64,000 nt of DNA from DATFVJ01 sp963712955 (GCA_963712955.1 CAVQKF010000006.1:1-64000); one strand, 5' to 3'; shown: positions 52,986 through 62,078, counted from the first letter of the stretch. Notes: a model not told the origin generated them from the letters alone. A program made the numbers and translations.

Positions 52986-53090
52986 TTGTGTTGCTGGCCT
53001 GTAGGCGCCGGGCCGGTGGGCTGCTTCGGCCTGATGAGGGTCTTGGAGGGGATGCAGCCAAAGTAGGAGCACTCACCGCCGACCAGCCGT

Positions 53091-53144
53091 CGCTCGACCA
53101 GGGCGACGGCGAGCCGCCGCTCGACCAGGGCGACGGCGAGCCCC
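53091..53144 (-). repeat. Tandem duplication, 2 x 27 bp, in the oxidoreductase fragment
   Basis: Units starting CGCTCGACCAGGGCGACGGC at 53091 and 53118 differ by one base. In frame they duplicate nine residues (LAVALVERR) of the FAD-binding region. Confidence 0.92.
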
Positions 53145-53522
53145 CCGTCGGCCAGGCGCCCGGCGGCGTGCTCGCCGGCCGGGCGGGCGCCGATCACTAT
53201 CACGTCGTGTTCATTGGCCACGGGGGGTGCCCCTCCCTGTCCGGCTCTCGTCATCTCACGCCTGCCTGTAAGGTCTCGGCGGGGCCGGATGTGTTACGGC
53301 CACGCGCCGGCCAGCGCGTGCTTGCGCCCGCCGGGGAAAAGCCGACGGCGGCCTCAGCGAGGGCGTGAAGCCAGTCGCGGGTCTCGGCGAACTGCTGGGG
53401 GAGGGTCATCACGCCACCTCGGCTCGTCCAGTTCACCGCGCCGAGGCGCGGCTGTCTCGTCACGTTAACCGCGGCCATGGGCGGCTGGGTAGGGCGCGGG
53501 CTGCGCCGCGAACCTCATCGGC

Positions 53523-53586
53523 CGGTCCCGCTGCGTTCCGGTCCCGCTGCGTTCCGGTCCCGCTGCGTTCCGGTCCCGCTGCCTTC
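53523..53586 (+). repeat. Tandem repeat, 16 bp x 4
   Basis: Three perfect units of GGTCCCGCTGCGTTCC and a fourth altered one, directly before the short-chain dehydrogenase scrap. Confidence 0.92.
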
Positions 53587-53720
53587 GCCCGCGTGCTCAC
53601 GGAGTACGGGCGCGTCGACTTCCTTGCCATCAACGCGGGCATCCAGATCGCGTCGGACACCGAGGTGCTGCCGGTCGCTGGATTCGACTGGGCCGACCTG
53701 GCTGGGCAGTGCGCGGCGCC
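53585..53720 (+). pseudogene. Short-chain dehydrogenase scrap
   Basis: About 40 codons read ARVLTEYGRVDFLAINAGIQ then IASDTEVLPVAGFDWADL, the NAG motif region and following helix of a short-chain dehydrogenase. Neither the cofactor-binding start nor the catalytic Ser-Tyr-Lys is present. Confidence 0.65.
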
Positions 53721-53795
53721 GGGTCGAACGCCTGCGATTGGGCGGCCGCCCAGCATGTTTGGTATTTGCCCGATGCGACTGTTAAGAACTAGCTC

Positions 53796-54653
53796 ATGGA
53801 GGACCACACGATTCGGCTCGCTGACGGCCGTGAAGTGGGATTCGCCGACTACGGCATGCCGGACGCGACCGCCGTGCTCTGGTGCCATGGCGGTCCCGGC
53901 AGCCGGCTGGAGCCGGCGAACCTGGGACCCGAGGCCGTCGAGGCGGGGTTTCGCATCATCGGCATCGACCGGCCGGGCTATGGCCTGTCGACACCGAGGC
54001 CGGACCGCACCATCGCCGGCTGGGTGCCAGAAGCCCTAGCCGTCGCCGACTACCTCGGCATCGACCAGTTCGTCACCGTGGGCGTCTCGACTGGTGGCGC
54101 ATTCGCGCTGGCGCTGGGGGCGCTGGCCCCGGAGCGTGCGCTTGGCGTCGTCGCCTGCTGCTCGATGACCGACATGCGGTGGCCGGAGGGCAGGTCCACG
54201 ATGAGCGAGTCGCATGCGCACGCTGTGTGGGACGCTCCCGGCCGGGCCGCGGCCCTGGCCGCCGCCGTCGACGCGTTCGGTGAGCACGGCAGCAAGATGC
54301 TCCAAGGCGCGACGAACGCTGCGCTTTGTCCGTCCGACCTCGCCCTTCTCCAGAACCCCAAGTGGATCAGGGAGATGCTGGCTGCGTTTCCGGCCATGTT
54401 CACCCATGGCCTTGAGGGCTACACCGACGACCGCCTCGCCGACGGGCCGGGCTGGGTCACCTTCGACGCCGCGTCGATCCGATGCCCGGTCACCGTCCTC
54501 CACGGGGGAAGCGACCTCGTGGTCGACGTCATCCATGCCCACCACACGGCCGCGATCGTCCCGACCGCCGAACTTGTCGTCTTCGACGACCTCGGCCACC
54601 TCAGCATCATGACCAAAGTCGTTCCCGCGATCAGCGACCTGCTGCGGCGGTAG
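53796..54653 (+). CDS. Alpha/beta hydrolase
   Basis: A 285-residue alpha/beta-hydrolase fold protein. LWCHGGPGSRLEPAN is the oxyanion-hole HGGPG, GVSTGGAFALALG holds the nucleophile Ser, VLHGGSDLVVDV the acid Asp and DDLGHLSIM the catalytic His. The HGGPG type is typical of proline iminopeptidase-like and haloalkane dehalogenase-like enzymes; the substrate is unknown. No signal peptide. Apparently monocistronic; a gap of about 390 bp follows. Confidence 0.9.
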   Translation: MEDHTIRLADGREVGFADYGMPDATAVLWCHGGPGSRLEPANLGPEAVEAGFRIIGIDRPGYGLSTPRPDRTIAGWVPEALAVADYLGIDQFVTVGVSTGGAFALALGALAPERALGVVACCSMTDMRWPEGRSTMSESHAHAVWDAPGRAAALAAAVDAFGEHGSKMLQGATNAALCPSDLALLQNPKWIREMLAAFPAMFTHGLEGYTDDRLADGPGWVTFDAASIRCPVTVLHGGSDLVVDVIHAHHTAAIVPTAELVVFDDLGHLSIMTKVVPAISDLLRR

Positions 54654-55039
54654 AGACGGCACAGCAGAAGCACACCCCTATCGTGAGTGGACGGGTGCGA
54701 CCGGCCCAGCCAGGCTCACCCGTCCTCGCCGTGCTCACGCGCCTTTACGGCGATATAGAAGAGATCGCGCGAGACCCCACCGCGATCTAACCGCGATCTT
54801 CTGGGGATAACGCCCCGGGCGCTCGGCAGGCGCCTGATGTACGGTCAGATCATCGCTTTAGCCCAGACTATCGACGCTCCCGACCCGGCCCCGGCAGCTG
54901 CGCCGCGGGCCCGGTTCGCCTGGCGGTCCGGCGACAGGCTGCGGCAGCCGTTCGGTATCAGATGCCATCCGCCGGCAGCTACCGAACGGCTCCGGGGTGT
55001 GGCCCGCAAGGACGCCACTGCGCGGGAGAGGAGAACGAG
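54654..55039. other. Intergenic region
   Basis: 386 bp between the hydrolase and the acyl-CoA ligase. Two nearly identical short stretches (CCACCGCGATCTAACCGCGA) occur near 54778-54797. An inverted repeat, GCCGTTCGGTA near 54947 against TACCGAACGGC near 54980, brackets a small palindrome ahead of the ligase, possibly an operator. No gene seen. Confidence 0.45.
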
Positions 55040-56521
55040 ATGGTACATGTTGCGACCATCCCCGTACGTCGCGCTGAGCAGGATCCCGACGCGCCGTGTC
55101 TTGAGGATTCCCGCACCACGCTGACCTCGGCGGGGTTCGCGGCCCACGTCGACCGGCTGGCGGGCGGCTTTGCGTCGCTCGGCATCGGCCCAGCTGATGT
55201 CGTCGCCACCATGCTGCCGAACTGCGCCGAGATGGTACTCATCCTGTTCGCCTGCTGGCGGCTCGGCGCCGCGGTCACTCCGGTGAACCCCGTCCTCACG
55301 CCGGAGGAAGCCCAATACCAGCTGGCCGACTCCGCGGCCAAGGTGGTCGTGGCCGACACTGCGTCTGAGCAGAAGCTGGCCGGCGGCCACACCAGGCTCG
55401 TCCCCCTCGGCGACATCGCCGCGCTCGGCGGGCCGCCGCCCCCGCCCAGGGCGGAGCAAGGCGACCTTGCCCTCCTGGTCTACACGAGCGGAACGACCGG
55501 ACGGCCAAAGGGCGTGATGCTCGACCACGCCAACCTGTCGGCCATGACCGGCCAGATCATCGCGGCGCTGGACGTCGGACCGGACGTGCGGGCGCTGCTG
55601 GTCCTCCCGCTGTTCCACGTGAATGGGATCATGGTGAGCGTCGTCTCGCCGCTCGCGGCCGGCGGCTCCACCGTGATTCTGCCCCGCTTCGACCCGAAGA
55701 CGTTCTGGGACGCGGTCGAGCGGTATCACCCCACATACTTCTCGGCCGTGCCGACGATCTACCTCGTGCTCAATTGCCTCCCGCCGGACGTGAAGCCCGA
55801 TCTTTCGTCGCTGCGCTTCGCGGTGTGCGGCGCCGCCCCGATGCCGGCGCAGGCCATCCGGGAGTTCGAGGAGCGGTACGGCGTCCCGGTCGTCGAGGGC
55901 TACGGCCTGTCGGAGGGGACGGTCGCCTCGGCGATCAACCCCCTGCATGGCGTACGCAAGCCCGGCACGGTCGGATTGCCCCTCCCGGGTCAGGAGATCT
56001 CCGTCGTCGGCGACGACGGGCGACTCCTGGCCCGCGGCGACGTGGGCGAGCTTGTTGTCCGGGGGCCGAACGTGATGCGCGGCTACCTCGGTCGCGCCGA
56101 GGAGACCGCCCAGACGCTGCTGGGCGGCTGGCTGCACACCGGCGACGTCGGTTACCTCGACCAGGACGGCTACGTCGTGCTCGTCGACCGAAAGAAGGAC
56201 ATGATCATCCGGGGCGGCGAGAACATCTACCCGAAGGAGATCGAAGACGTGCTGCTCCGGCATCCAGCGGTGCAAGAGGCCGCAGTCGTGGGCAGGCCCG
56301 ACCCGGTGTACGGCGAGGAGCCGGTCGCCTACGTGTCACTTCGGCCGGGCGCGCATGCGGGCGCGGACGAGCTGATCGAGCATTGCCGCGGCGCGCTGGC
56401 CCGTTTCAAGATGCCGCGGGAGCTGTATGTGTGGGACACGCTGCCGAAGAACTCGATCGGCAAGATCGTAAAGGCCCCCCTGCGGGAGGACGCAGCCAGT
56501 GGCAGGACCGCGCGCCCCTGA
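55040..56521 (+). CDS. Acyl-CoA synthetase (AMP-forming)
   Basis: A 493-residue adenylate-forming ligase that activates a carboxylic acid with ATP and CoA. LVYTSGTTGRPKGVMLDH is the P-loop, YGLSEGT the A5 motif, WLHTGDVGYLDQDGYVVLVD and RKKDMIIRGGENIYPKEIED the hinge region, and PKNSIGKIVK the C-terminal catalytic Lys. The size and GGENIYP suit medium or long-chain fatty acid ligases. The ATG at 55040 follows GGAGAGGAGAACGAG; upstream in-frame sequence is the intergenic palindrome. Monocistronic. Confidence 0.93.
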   Translation: MVHVATIPVRRAEQDPDAPCLEDSRTTLTSAGFAAHVDRLAGGFASLGIGPADVVATMLPNCAEMVLILFACWRLGAAVTPVNPVLTPEEAQYQLADSAAKVVVADTASEQKLAGGHTRLVPLGDIAALGGPPPPPRAEQGDLALLVYTSGTTGRPKGVMLDHANLSAMTGQIIAALDVGPDVRALLVLPLFHVNGIMVSVVSPLAAGGSTVILPRFDPKTFWDAVERYHPTYFSAVPTIYLVLNCLPPDVKPDLSSLRFAVCGAAPMPAQAIREFEERYGVPVVEGYGLSEGTVASAINPLHGVRKPGTVGLPLPGQEISVVGDDGRLLARGDVGELVVRGPNVMRGYLGRAEETAQTLLGGWLHTGDVGYLDQDGYVVLVDRKKDMIIRGGENIYPKEIEDVLLRHPAVQEAAVVGRPDPVYGEEPVAYVSLRPGAHAGADELIEHCRGALARFKMPRELYVWDTLPKNSIGKIVKAPLREDAASGRTARP

Positions 56522-56596
56522 CCCCCGCCTGGCACGGCGCCGAACGCAGTGGCTCGAGGCGGCGCTCGTCTCCAGGCCGTCCGCCAACCCGAACGG

Positions 56597-57496
56597 TCAA
56601 CTGGCCAGGGTTGAGGGGGGCGGGGTGATGGCCCAGCGGATCGCGCCGACGATTGCGTGGGCAGCGGGCCGGACGACAGCCGCCTCGGTCAGCGGCAGGT
56701 GGGGCAGGTAAAGGGGGCGGCGGGCCCATCCCGGCAGAAGTGACGTCGCGGCCGCGGCGAGCACACCGTAGGGCGCCCGGGCGACTATCGGCAGCGGTGG
56801 CCTGAGCAGCAGGAACCGGGCGGCTGAGCGGGCTTCGGCCGTGCCCCGCAGCTCCGTTCGGTATCGGCTGATCCGGTCGGTGAGTTCGGCTTCGGTCTGC
56901 GGCGGGTCAGGCACCCCGAGCGCGACGGCGACCTTAGCCAGATCGGCGACGTACCCGTCGCGTCCCGCCTGATCCAGCGGCCGGGCTCCGAACCGGGTGT
57001 GCGCACGCAGGAAGCTGTCGGCCTCGGCGATGTGAACCCAGGTCAGCAGATGCGGATCCGACGCCGCGTAGGATCGCCCGTCCGGCGCCGTCCCGGTAAC
57101 GCGCTCGTGGATCGCCCTGACCCGGTCCGTGGCCGCTCGCGCATCCCCTGCCCGGCCGAAAGTGGTGACCGCGAGGAAGTAGCTGGTCCGCTGCAACCGC
57201 CCCCACGGGTCACCCCGGTAGCCCGAATGCCCCGCCACGCCGGCCATCGCGAGCGGGTGCAGCGACTGCAGCAGCAGAGCGCGGATACCGCCTACGAACA
57301 TCGACGAGTCCCCGTGAACTCGCCGGATCGGGCGGTCCTCGGCGAACCACCGCTCACCCGCGGCCTCGTGGATCACCCGGCGATTCGCCGCCCCCTCGGA
57401 CCCGGCGACTCGCTCGAATATCGACGCGCCGATACGGCGCCGGACAGAATCAGCGGCAACCGCGCAGCCGCTACGTCCCAGAGTGCGATAGTCCAT
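56597..57496 (-). CDS. MpaB-type (DUF2236) oxygenase-family protein
   Basis: A 299-residue protein of the DUF2236/MpaB family, which includes rubber oxygenase Lcp and mycophenolic acid MpaB. Conserved text: RVHGDSSMFVGGIRALLLQS, LHPLAMAGVAGHSGYRGDPW with haem-ligand-type His, LTWVHIAEADSFLRAHTRFG. The first 13 residues, MDYRTLGRSGCAV, look like the start of an aldo-keto reductase, not of this family, so the 5' end may be chimeric. Haem binding is expected from the family; substrate unknown. Confidence 0.88.
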   Translation of the reverse strand: MDYRTLGRSGCAVAADSVRRRIGASIFERVAGSEGAANRRVIHEAAGERWFAEDRPIRRVHGDSSMFVGGIRALLLQSLHPLAMAGVAGHSGYRGDPWGRLQRTSYFLAVTTFGRAGDARAATDRVRAIHERVTGTAPDGRSYAASDPHLLTWVHIAEADSFLRAHTRFGARPLDQAGRDGYVADLAKVAVALGVPDPPQTEAELTDRISRYRTELRGTAEARSAARFLLLRPPLPIVARAPYGVLAAAATSLLPGWARRPLYLPHLPLTEAAVVRPAAHAIVGAIRWAITPPPSTLAS

Positions 57497-57643
57497 ATCG
57501 TCAAGCTACGCCGCCAATGCCGCCGAACTTCGTTGCCCTCCCGAGACCCCGTAATGGAGCAGCGTATCCGCACAATCGCACGTAGCCACTCCATAGCCAC
57601 TCCACCCGGGCACCGCGGTCATCAGATCATGCCGCCGGGCCTT

Positions 57644-58564
57644 TCATACGACAGGCGGCGGTGTCCCGTCGGCGCTGGCGGCGAGCCCGGGATCCCACCC
57701 GCAGACCGCGCAGGCATGACGAAACGCCGAGCGGGCGAACTCCAAAGCGGCCCCGCGCGGATCCGGGCCCGGGCAGGCATCGTCCCAATCCAGGATGTAC
57801 TCACCCAGCACCGCGTCCCAGCGGGCACCTGGAGCGGAGAGGGCCATGCCCGCGAAGCCTTCCGGCGCCGGGTGCGCGTAGGCGTAAAACGCCGCGTTGC
57901 CGTAGCGCGCATCACCGGGCCACCAGCCGACGGCGACCTCTTGCGCGTCCATCGCGTTGCGCATGATGAAGTCATCCGAGGGAGGATCGGCCGGCAACCC
58001 GGAAAACAGGTTCACCGCGAGGTCGAACGAACCCCACCACGCGTTGACCGGCGTCGAGCGCCCACGGTACGGGGCCCGGAACGCCGCAAGAACCAGCGCG
58101 GCCTTGGTCGCCGCGGCGAAATAGGCGCCGACCTGGCCGCGGTCGTAATGCGCGTGCACGTCGTCCTCATCCAGTGGCACGCTCCACGGAACCTCCTGCG
58201 GCGCCGGGTCGATCTGCACCGCGCCGCCCACGCCGCGCACCGCCGCCAGCACCTCCCGTGTCACCTCCCCGACCGCCCGATCAGGGGTAAGCGCGACACG
58301 TTCCACCCGCCCGCCGCTATGCTCCACCACCGCCTCGTGGACCCGCAAATCGAGCACCACGACCAGCGAGCCCGAACCATCGGGCGCTGGCAGCGGGGCC
58401 GTCTCCCACCCCCGCGCCGTCAGCCGCAGCGCCGCGTGCTGCAACTGCGGCTCAGGCGGGGCAAGCGTCACCGCGAGCTTGCCGAGCACCTGGGTATGCG
58501 CATGCAGCGTGTCGCAGGTCGCGCGCCACTGCCCGTACGAAAGCGCCCGCCAGCCCGAGGACAT
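57644..58564 (-). CDS. DUF5996 family protein
   Basis: A 306-residue protein. Typical segments are WRALSYGQWRATCDTLHAHT, QVLGKLAVTLAPPEPQLQHA, PVNAWWGSFDLAVNLFSG, GWWPGDARYGNAAFYAYAHP and LGEYILDWDDA. No signal peptide or membrane helix. The biochemical role is not known. Monocistronic. Confidence 0.85.
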   Translation of the reverse strand: MSSGWRALSYGQWRATCDTLHAHTQVLGKLAVTLAPPEPQLQHAALRLTARGWETAPLPAPDGSGSLVVVLDLRVHEAVVEHSGGRVERVALTPDRAVGEVTREVLAAVRGVGGAVQIDPAPQEVPWSVPLDEDDVHAHYDRGQVGAYFAAATKAALVLAAFRAPYRGRSTPVNAWWGSFDLAVNLFSGLPADPPSDDFIMRNAMDAQEVAVGWWPGDARYGNAAFYAYAHPAPEGFAGMALSAPGARWDAVLGEYILDWDDACPGPDPRGAALEFARSAFRHACAVCGWDPGLAASADGTPPPVV

Positions 58565-58780
58565 GACCGCACGCTATCCGGCCAGCACCCAAATATTCAA
58601 CCGGCCCCCTCCCCACAGCAAGACCCGCGGCCGCACCCTCTCTGACCACCCAGTACGGCGTTCCCCGGCAGATCCGTGATTTCGTCGTGCTGGCGCTCGC
58701 CGATGCCGAAGGTGCCGTCGACGACGCTGGTGGTGGGTGGGCGGCATGGATTGTCTCGGGTCTTCCGTAGGATCGCTGTC

Positions 58781-59449
58781 ATGGCGGCCGGTGTGGGCAT
58801 GGCGGGAGGTTCCAGCGCGGGCCAGGCGCTTGACCCCGAGTCCGCCGAGTGGATGCGGGTGCTGAGCAGTTCCGGCAGCGTCCACGACGCGGCGGTGGGG
58901 CGCCTGCTCGGACTCCTGACGCGGATCGCCCGCAGTGAGGCGCGCCGGCGCAGCGGGCGGCTGCAGATCAGCGGTCCCGAGCTCGATGACCTCGCCTGCC
59001 AGGCCGCGGACGACGCACTGCTGGCCATCACAGGCAAGATCGGGCAGTTCCGCGGGGAGAGCCGGTTCACAACGTGGGCCTACAAGTTCGTCATCCTCGA
59101 GGTCTCGGCCAAGATCGGCCGTCACTTCTGGCGGAACCCGGGCGTGGCGCTCGATACCGAGGATTGGGATCGGCTGCCGGACCGGTTCGGGTTCGAACCG
59201 GCACGCGAGTCGGAGTGGCGCGATCTTCTCGCCGCGCTTCGGCGGGCGATCGACGAGGAGCTGACTGAGCGGCAGCGGGGTGTCTTCGTCGCGCTCGTGC
59301 TCAACGGTGTTCCGCTGGACGCTCTGGTTGCCGAGCTCGGCTCGAACCGCAACGCGATCTATAAGACGCTGTTCGACGCCAGACGTAAGTTACGGGCCGC
59401 TCTAACCGCTAATGGGTATCTGGACCATGACACTTCGAGGCGCTCGTGA
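58781..59449 (+). CDS. ECF-type RNA polymerase sigma factor
   Basis: A 222-residue sigma factor. Region 2 is LDDLACQAADDALLAITGKI then GQFRGESRFTTWAYKFVILE. Region 4 is LTERQRGVFVALVLNGVPLD, ALVAELGSNRNAIYKTLFDA and RRKLRAAL. The region 2-4 linker is long (about 40 residues). ATG at 58781 opens MAAGVGMAGG; the frame is open to 58676. Its stop overlaps the GTG of a minimal anti-sigma gene (GTGA at 59446-59449), so both are made together. Confidence 0.92.
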   Translation: MAAGVGMAGGSSAGQALDPESAEWMRVLSSSGSVHDAAVGRLLGLLTRIARSEARRRSGRLQISGPELDDLACQAADDALLAITGKIGQFRGESRFTTWAYKFVILEVSAKIGRHFWRNPGVALDTEDWDRLPDRFGFEPARESEWRDLLAALRRAIDEELTERQRGVFVALVLNGVPLDALVAELGSNRNAIYKTLFDARRKLRAALTANGYLDHDTSRRS

Positions 59450-59661
59450 ATGGCTGGCAAGCGCTGGACGGCTTCCTGCGCACCGATCCGCGCGACGTGG
59501 GATGCACTGAGGCGCTGGAACTTCTCCACGTCTACGTCGACCTGGTGCTGGCGGGCGCCGAGCCGCGGTACCCAGGCGTCGAGGCTCACCTGCGCGCATG
59601 CGGCCCGTGCGGTGAGGACTTCGAAGGTCTGCTGGCCGCGGCGCGTGGCTTAGCGAGCTGA
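59446..59661 (+). CDS. Minimal zinc-finger anti-sigma factor
   Basis: A 71-residue protein: CTEALELLHVYVDLVLAGAE then the zinc motif VEAHLRACGPCGEDFEGLLA (His-x3-Cys-x2-Cys). This is the anti-sigma zinc-binding domain alone, without the membrane segment or sensor domain found in most partners. It overlaps the sigma gene by 4 bp, so it almost surely binds that sigma factor. A soluble redox- or metal-controlled switch, as in RsrA, is a fair model (inference). Confidence 0.85.
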   Translation: MNGWQALDGFLRTDPRDVGCTEALELLHVYVDLVLAGAEPRYPGVEAHLRACGPCGEDFEGLLAAARGLAS

Positions 59662-59711
59662 CCAGTAGCGGCCGCGTCTCGGCGCAGGCGACCGGAAATA
59701 CAGGAGATACC

Positions 59712-60479
59712 GTGCGTGACTACCCGCAGATGATCGTCCCGGCCGGCCACGTCGAACCCGCGCCGCGGCGGGTCCGCGCCATGCTCGGCGGTGACGTGGT
59801 GCTGGATACCACGAGCGCCGTGTACGTGTGGGAGTGGCCGAACTACCCGCAGTACTACATCCCGCTCGCGGACGTGGACCGGGACATGCTCGTCGACGAG
59901 CAGCACAGCCAGCATCTGCGCCGCGGCACTGCCCGACGGCACGGCCTGCGGGTGGGGGAGATCTCCCGGCCAGGGGCCGCGAGGGTCTACACCGACGACT
60001 CCGACGGCGGGCTGGGCGGCATGGTCCGGTTCGATTGGGACGCCCTCGACGCGTGGTTCGAGGAAGACGAGGAGATCTTCGTCCATCCCCGCAACCCCTA
60101 CACGCGCGTCGACGCGCTGCGCTCCACCCGCACCGTCCGGATCGAGCTCGGCGGTGTGGTACTGGCCGAGTCATCCTCGCCGGTGATGGTGTTCGAGACC
60201 GGCCTGCCGACGCGCTACTACCTCAACCGCACCGACGTGAACTTCGAGCATCTGGTGCCCACTGGCACGATCACCGCCTGCCCCTACAAGGGAAAGACCA
60301 GCGGCTACTGGTCCGTCCGCGCCGGCGGCGGGATCCTCCCGGATCTGGCCTGGGCCTACGACTTCCCTACCCGCCAACTGCTGCCGATCGCAGGGTTGAT
60401 CGCCTTCTACAACGAGAAGGTGGACGTGATCGTCGACGGCGACCTGCTCCCCAGGCCCAGCACGCACTTCTTCGAGTGA
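59712..60479 (+). CDS. DUF427 protein with two domains
   Basis: A 255-residue protein with two DUF427 units. The first is around PRRVRAMLGGDVVLDTTSAV and YVWEWPNYPQYYIPLADVD. The second is STRTVRIELGGVVLAESSSP, RYYLNRTDVNFEHLVPTGTI, ACPYKGKTSGYWSV and the end AFYNEKVDVIVDG. The C-terminal CPYKG..YWSV is the family hallmark. Cytoplasmic, function unknown. It begins 50 bp after the anti-sigma gene and may share its transcript. Confidence 0.9.
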   Translation: MRDYPQMIVPAGHVEPAPRRVRAMLGGDVVLDTTSAVYVWEWPNYPQYYIPLADVDRDMLVDEQHSQHLRRGTARRHGLRVGEISRPGAARVYTDDSDGGLGGMVRFDWDALDAWFEEDEEIFVHPRNPYTRVDALRSTRTVRIELGGVVLAESSSPVMVFETGLPTRYYLNRTDVNFEHLVPTGTITACPYKGKTSGYWSVRAGGGILPDLAWAYDFPTRQLLPIAGLIAFYNEKVDVIVDGDLLPRPSTHFFE

Positions 60480-60782
60480 AAAACACCCCCGGCGGCCGGG
60501 CGGCGAAGCCGGGCGTGGACACGCCGCGATCAACAACCCGGCCATTCCTTGGATAGGCGGCGGGCAGCGTCGGTGGCGCTGACCCGCTGCGACGGCCCGC
60601 TGCCCTGGCGAGCCTGGATTTCCCTTTCCCGTTCCGGTCGCATCAGGGTTCCCAGCCCGCCCGCACGCAAATTCTTACGGAATACGAAACGACTGCGTGG
60701 AGCGGTGCCCGCCAGGTAAGGAACCATTGCCGCGCTGACGCCAAGTGTTCGTCAACCAAACCGCGTTCCCTTGGGGAGAATC
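60480..60782. other. Intergenic region
   Basis: 303 bp. The first 45 bp contain a GC-rich inverted repeat near CCGGCGGCCGGGCGG, a possible terminator for DUF427. AT-richer DNA near 60667-60692 (AAATTCTTACGGAATACG) may hold the promoter of the secreted protein. No gene. Confidence 0.4.
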
Positions 60783-61922
60783 ATGTACACGACTGCTCGT
60801 CTCGCCAGCGTCGGCGGGCTCGCGCTGGCGGCCACCGTTTTGGTCGCCACCGCGGCATCCGCGTCACCCGCCCGTGGGTCAGCTGACCACCGTAGTGCGT
60901 CCGTTTTCGTCCAGACCGACGACCCGACGGGCAACTCCGTCGTCGCCTACGACCAGTCAGCCGGCGGCAGCCTGCACCAGGCCGGCGCCTACCTGACGGG
61001 CGGCAACGGCGGCGTGCTGGACGGATCGGTCGCCGACCACCTCGCCTCACAAGGCTCGCTGGCCTACGACCGCGACCACGGCCTGCTCTACGCCGTCAAC
61101 GCGGCCAGCGACACCATCACCGTGTTCGGCGTGCATGGCGACAAGCTCACCCGCCGTCAGGTGATCTCGTCCGGCGGGACCTTCCCGGTCAGCATCGCCG
61201 CGTTCGGCAACCTCGTCTACGTCCTCAACGCCCGCGACGGCGGATCGGTGCAGGGTTATCTGCGCGTCGGCAGCACCCTGCTGAAGATCGGTACCTGGCA
61301 CCGCAGCCTCGGCCTGGATCCGGCCCTGACCCCCGAGTTCACCCACACGCCCGGCCAGATCGCCTTCACCCCGGGCGGCTCGAAGATCGTCGTGACCACC
61401 AAGGCCAACGGCAATGACATCGACGTGTTCGCCGTTGACCGCCTCGGTGGCCTGCCGGCCACGCCAGTCGTGACCCCCGACCCGGGCGCGGTGCCGTTCG
61501 GCGTCACGTTCGACACGGGTGGCCACCTCGCGGTCGCCGAGGCAGGCACCAACTCCGTGGCCACCTTCGCCGTCAACCGCGACGGAACGCTCAGCCTCAT
61601 CGGACGGGCGGCGACGGGTCAGGCCGCGACCTGCTGGATCGCCAGCACCGGCACCAATCTGTACGTGTCCAACGCCGGTAGCGGCAGCCTGTCCGGCTAC
61701 CAGGACAACGGCAGCGGCACCCTGGCCGCACTCGGCAACACCGCGACCGATCCGGGCACGGTCGACGCGGCAGCATCCTCCGACGGCCACTACCTCTACG
61801 CCCAAACAGGCGCAAAAGGCATCGTGGACGGCTTCCGCGTGAACGCCAGCGGCTCACTCACCCCGATCGGATCGGTCACAGTTCCTGGCGCCATCGGCGG
61901 CGAAGGGATCGCGGCCGGCTGA
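60783..61922 (+). CDS. Secreted beta-propeller (lactonase-like) protein
   Basis: A 379-residue exported protein. Signal peptide RLASVGGLALAATVLVATAA with cleavage at SASPARG. The rest is repeated blades such as LAYDRDHGLLYAVNAASDTI, IAFTPGGSKIVVTTKANGND and VTFDTGGHLAVAEAGTNSV, typical of seven-bladed 6-phosphogluconolactonase-like propellers. Catalytic residues cannot be placed with certainty. ATG at 60783 follows GGGGAGA. Monocistronic; likely an extracellular binding protein or lactonase. Confidence 0.88.
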   Translation: MYTTARLASVGGLALAATVLVATAASASPARGSADHRSASVFVQTDDPTGNSVVAYDQSAGGSLHQAGAYLTGGNGGVLDGSVADHLASQGSLAYDRDHGLLYAVNAASDTITVFGVHGDKLTRRQVISSGGTFPVSIAAFGNLVYVLNARDGGSVQGYLRVGSTLLKIGTWHRSLGLDPALTPEFTHTPGQIAFTPGGSKIVVTTKANGNDIDVFAVDRLGGLPATPVVTPDPGAVPFGVTFDTGGHLAVAEAGTNSVATFAVNRDGTLSLIGRAATGQAATCWIASTGTNLYVSNAGSGSLSGYQDNGSGTLAALGNTATDPGTVDAAASSDGHYLYAQTGAKGIVDGFRVNASGSLTPIGSVTVPGAIGGEGIAAG

Positions 61923-62078
61923 ACCGAACGCGGCAATCCGTTGCCTGCGGGCCCTCTCAACGCACGCAGGCCCGCAGGCGACGTGCAGGCCCTACGGCGC
62001 GCTGGTCGGCGCTTGACCATCGCGGGGACCGCCGGCAACCCTGGCAGCGTAGCGGGGCTGGGAAGGCAGGATGATGCG

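Larger units (their letters stand above)
52820..53254 (-). pseudogene. FAD-dependent pyridine nucleotide-disulphide oxidoreductase, N-terminal fragment
   Basis: Encodes NEHDVIVIGARPAGEHAAGR (FAD-binding, with GxGxxG reading GARPAG) and LVGGECSYFGCIPSKTLIRP with the redox Cys pair CSYFGC. After about 80 residues the homology stops at a palindrome, and the frame runs on into GH15 without a stop. A 27-bp tandem duplication (53091-53144) doubles LAVALVERR. The NADH and dimerisation domains are missing. Confidence 0.8.

Noticed and set aside
54845..56275. 476-codon minus-strand gene
   Set aside because: Antisense of the acyl-CoA synthetase, His/Arg/Asp-rich shadow frame.
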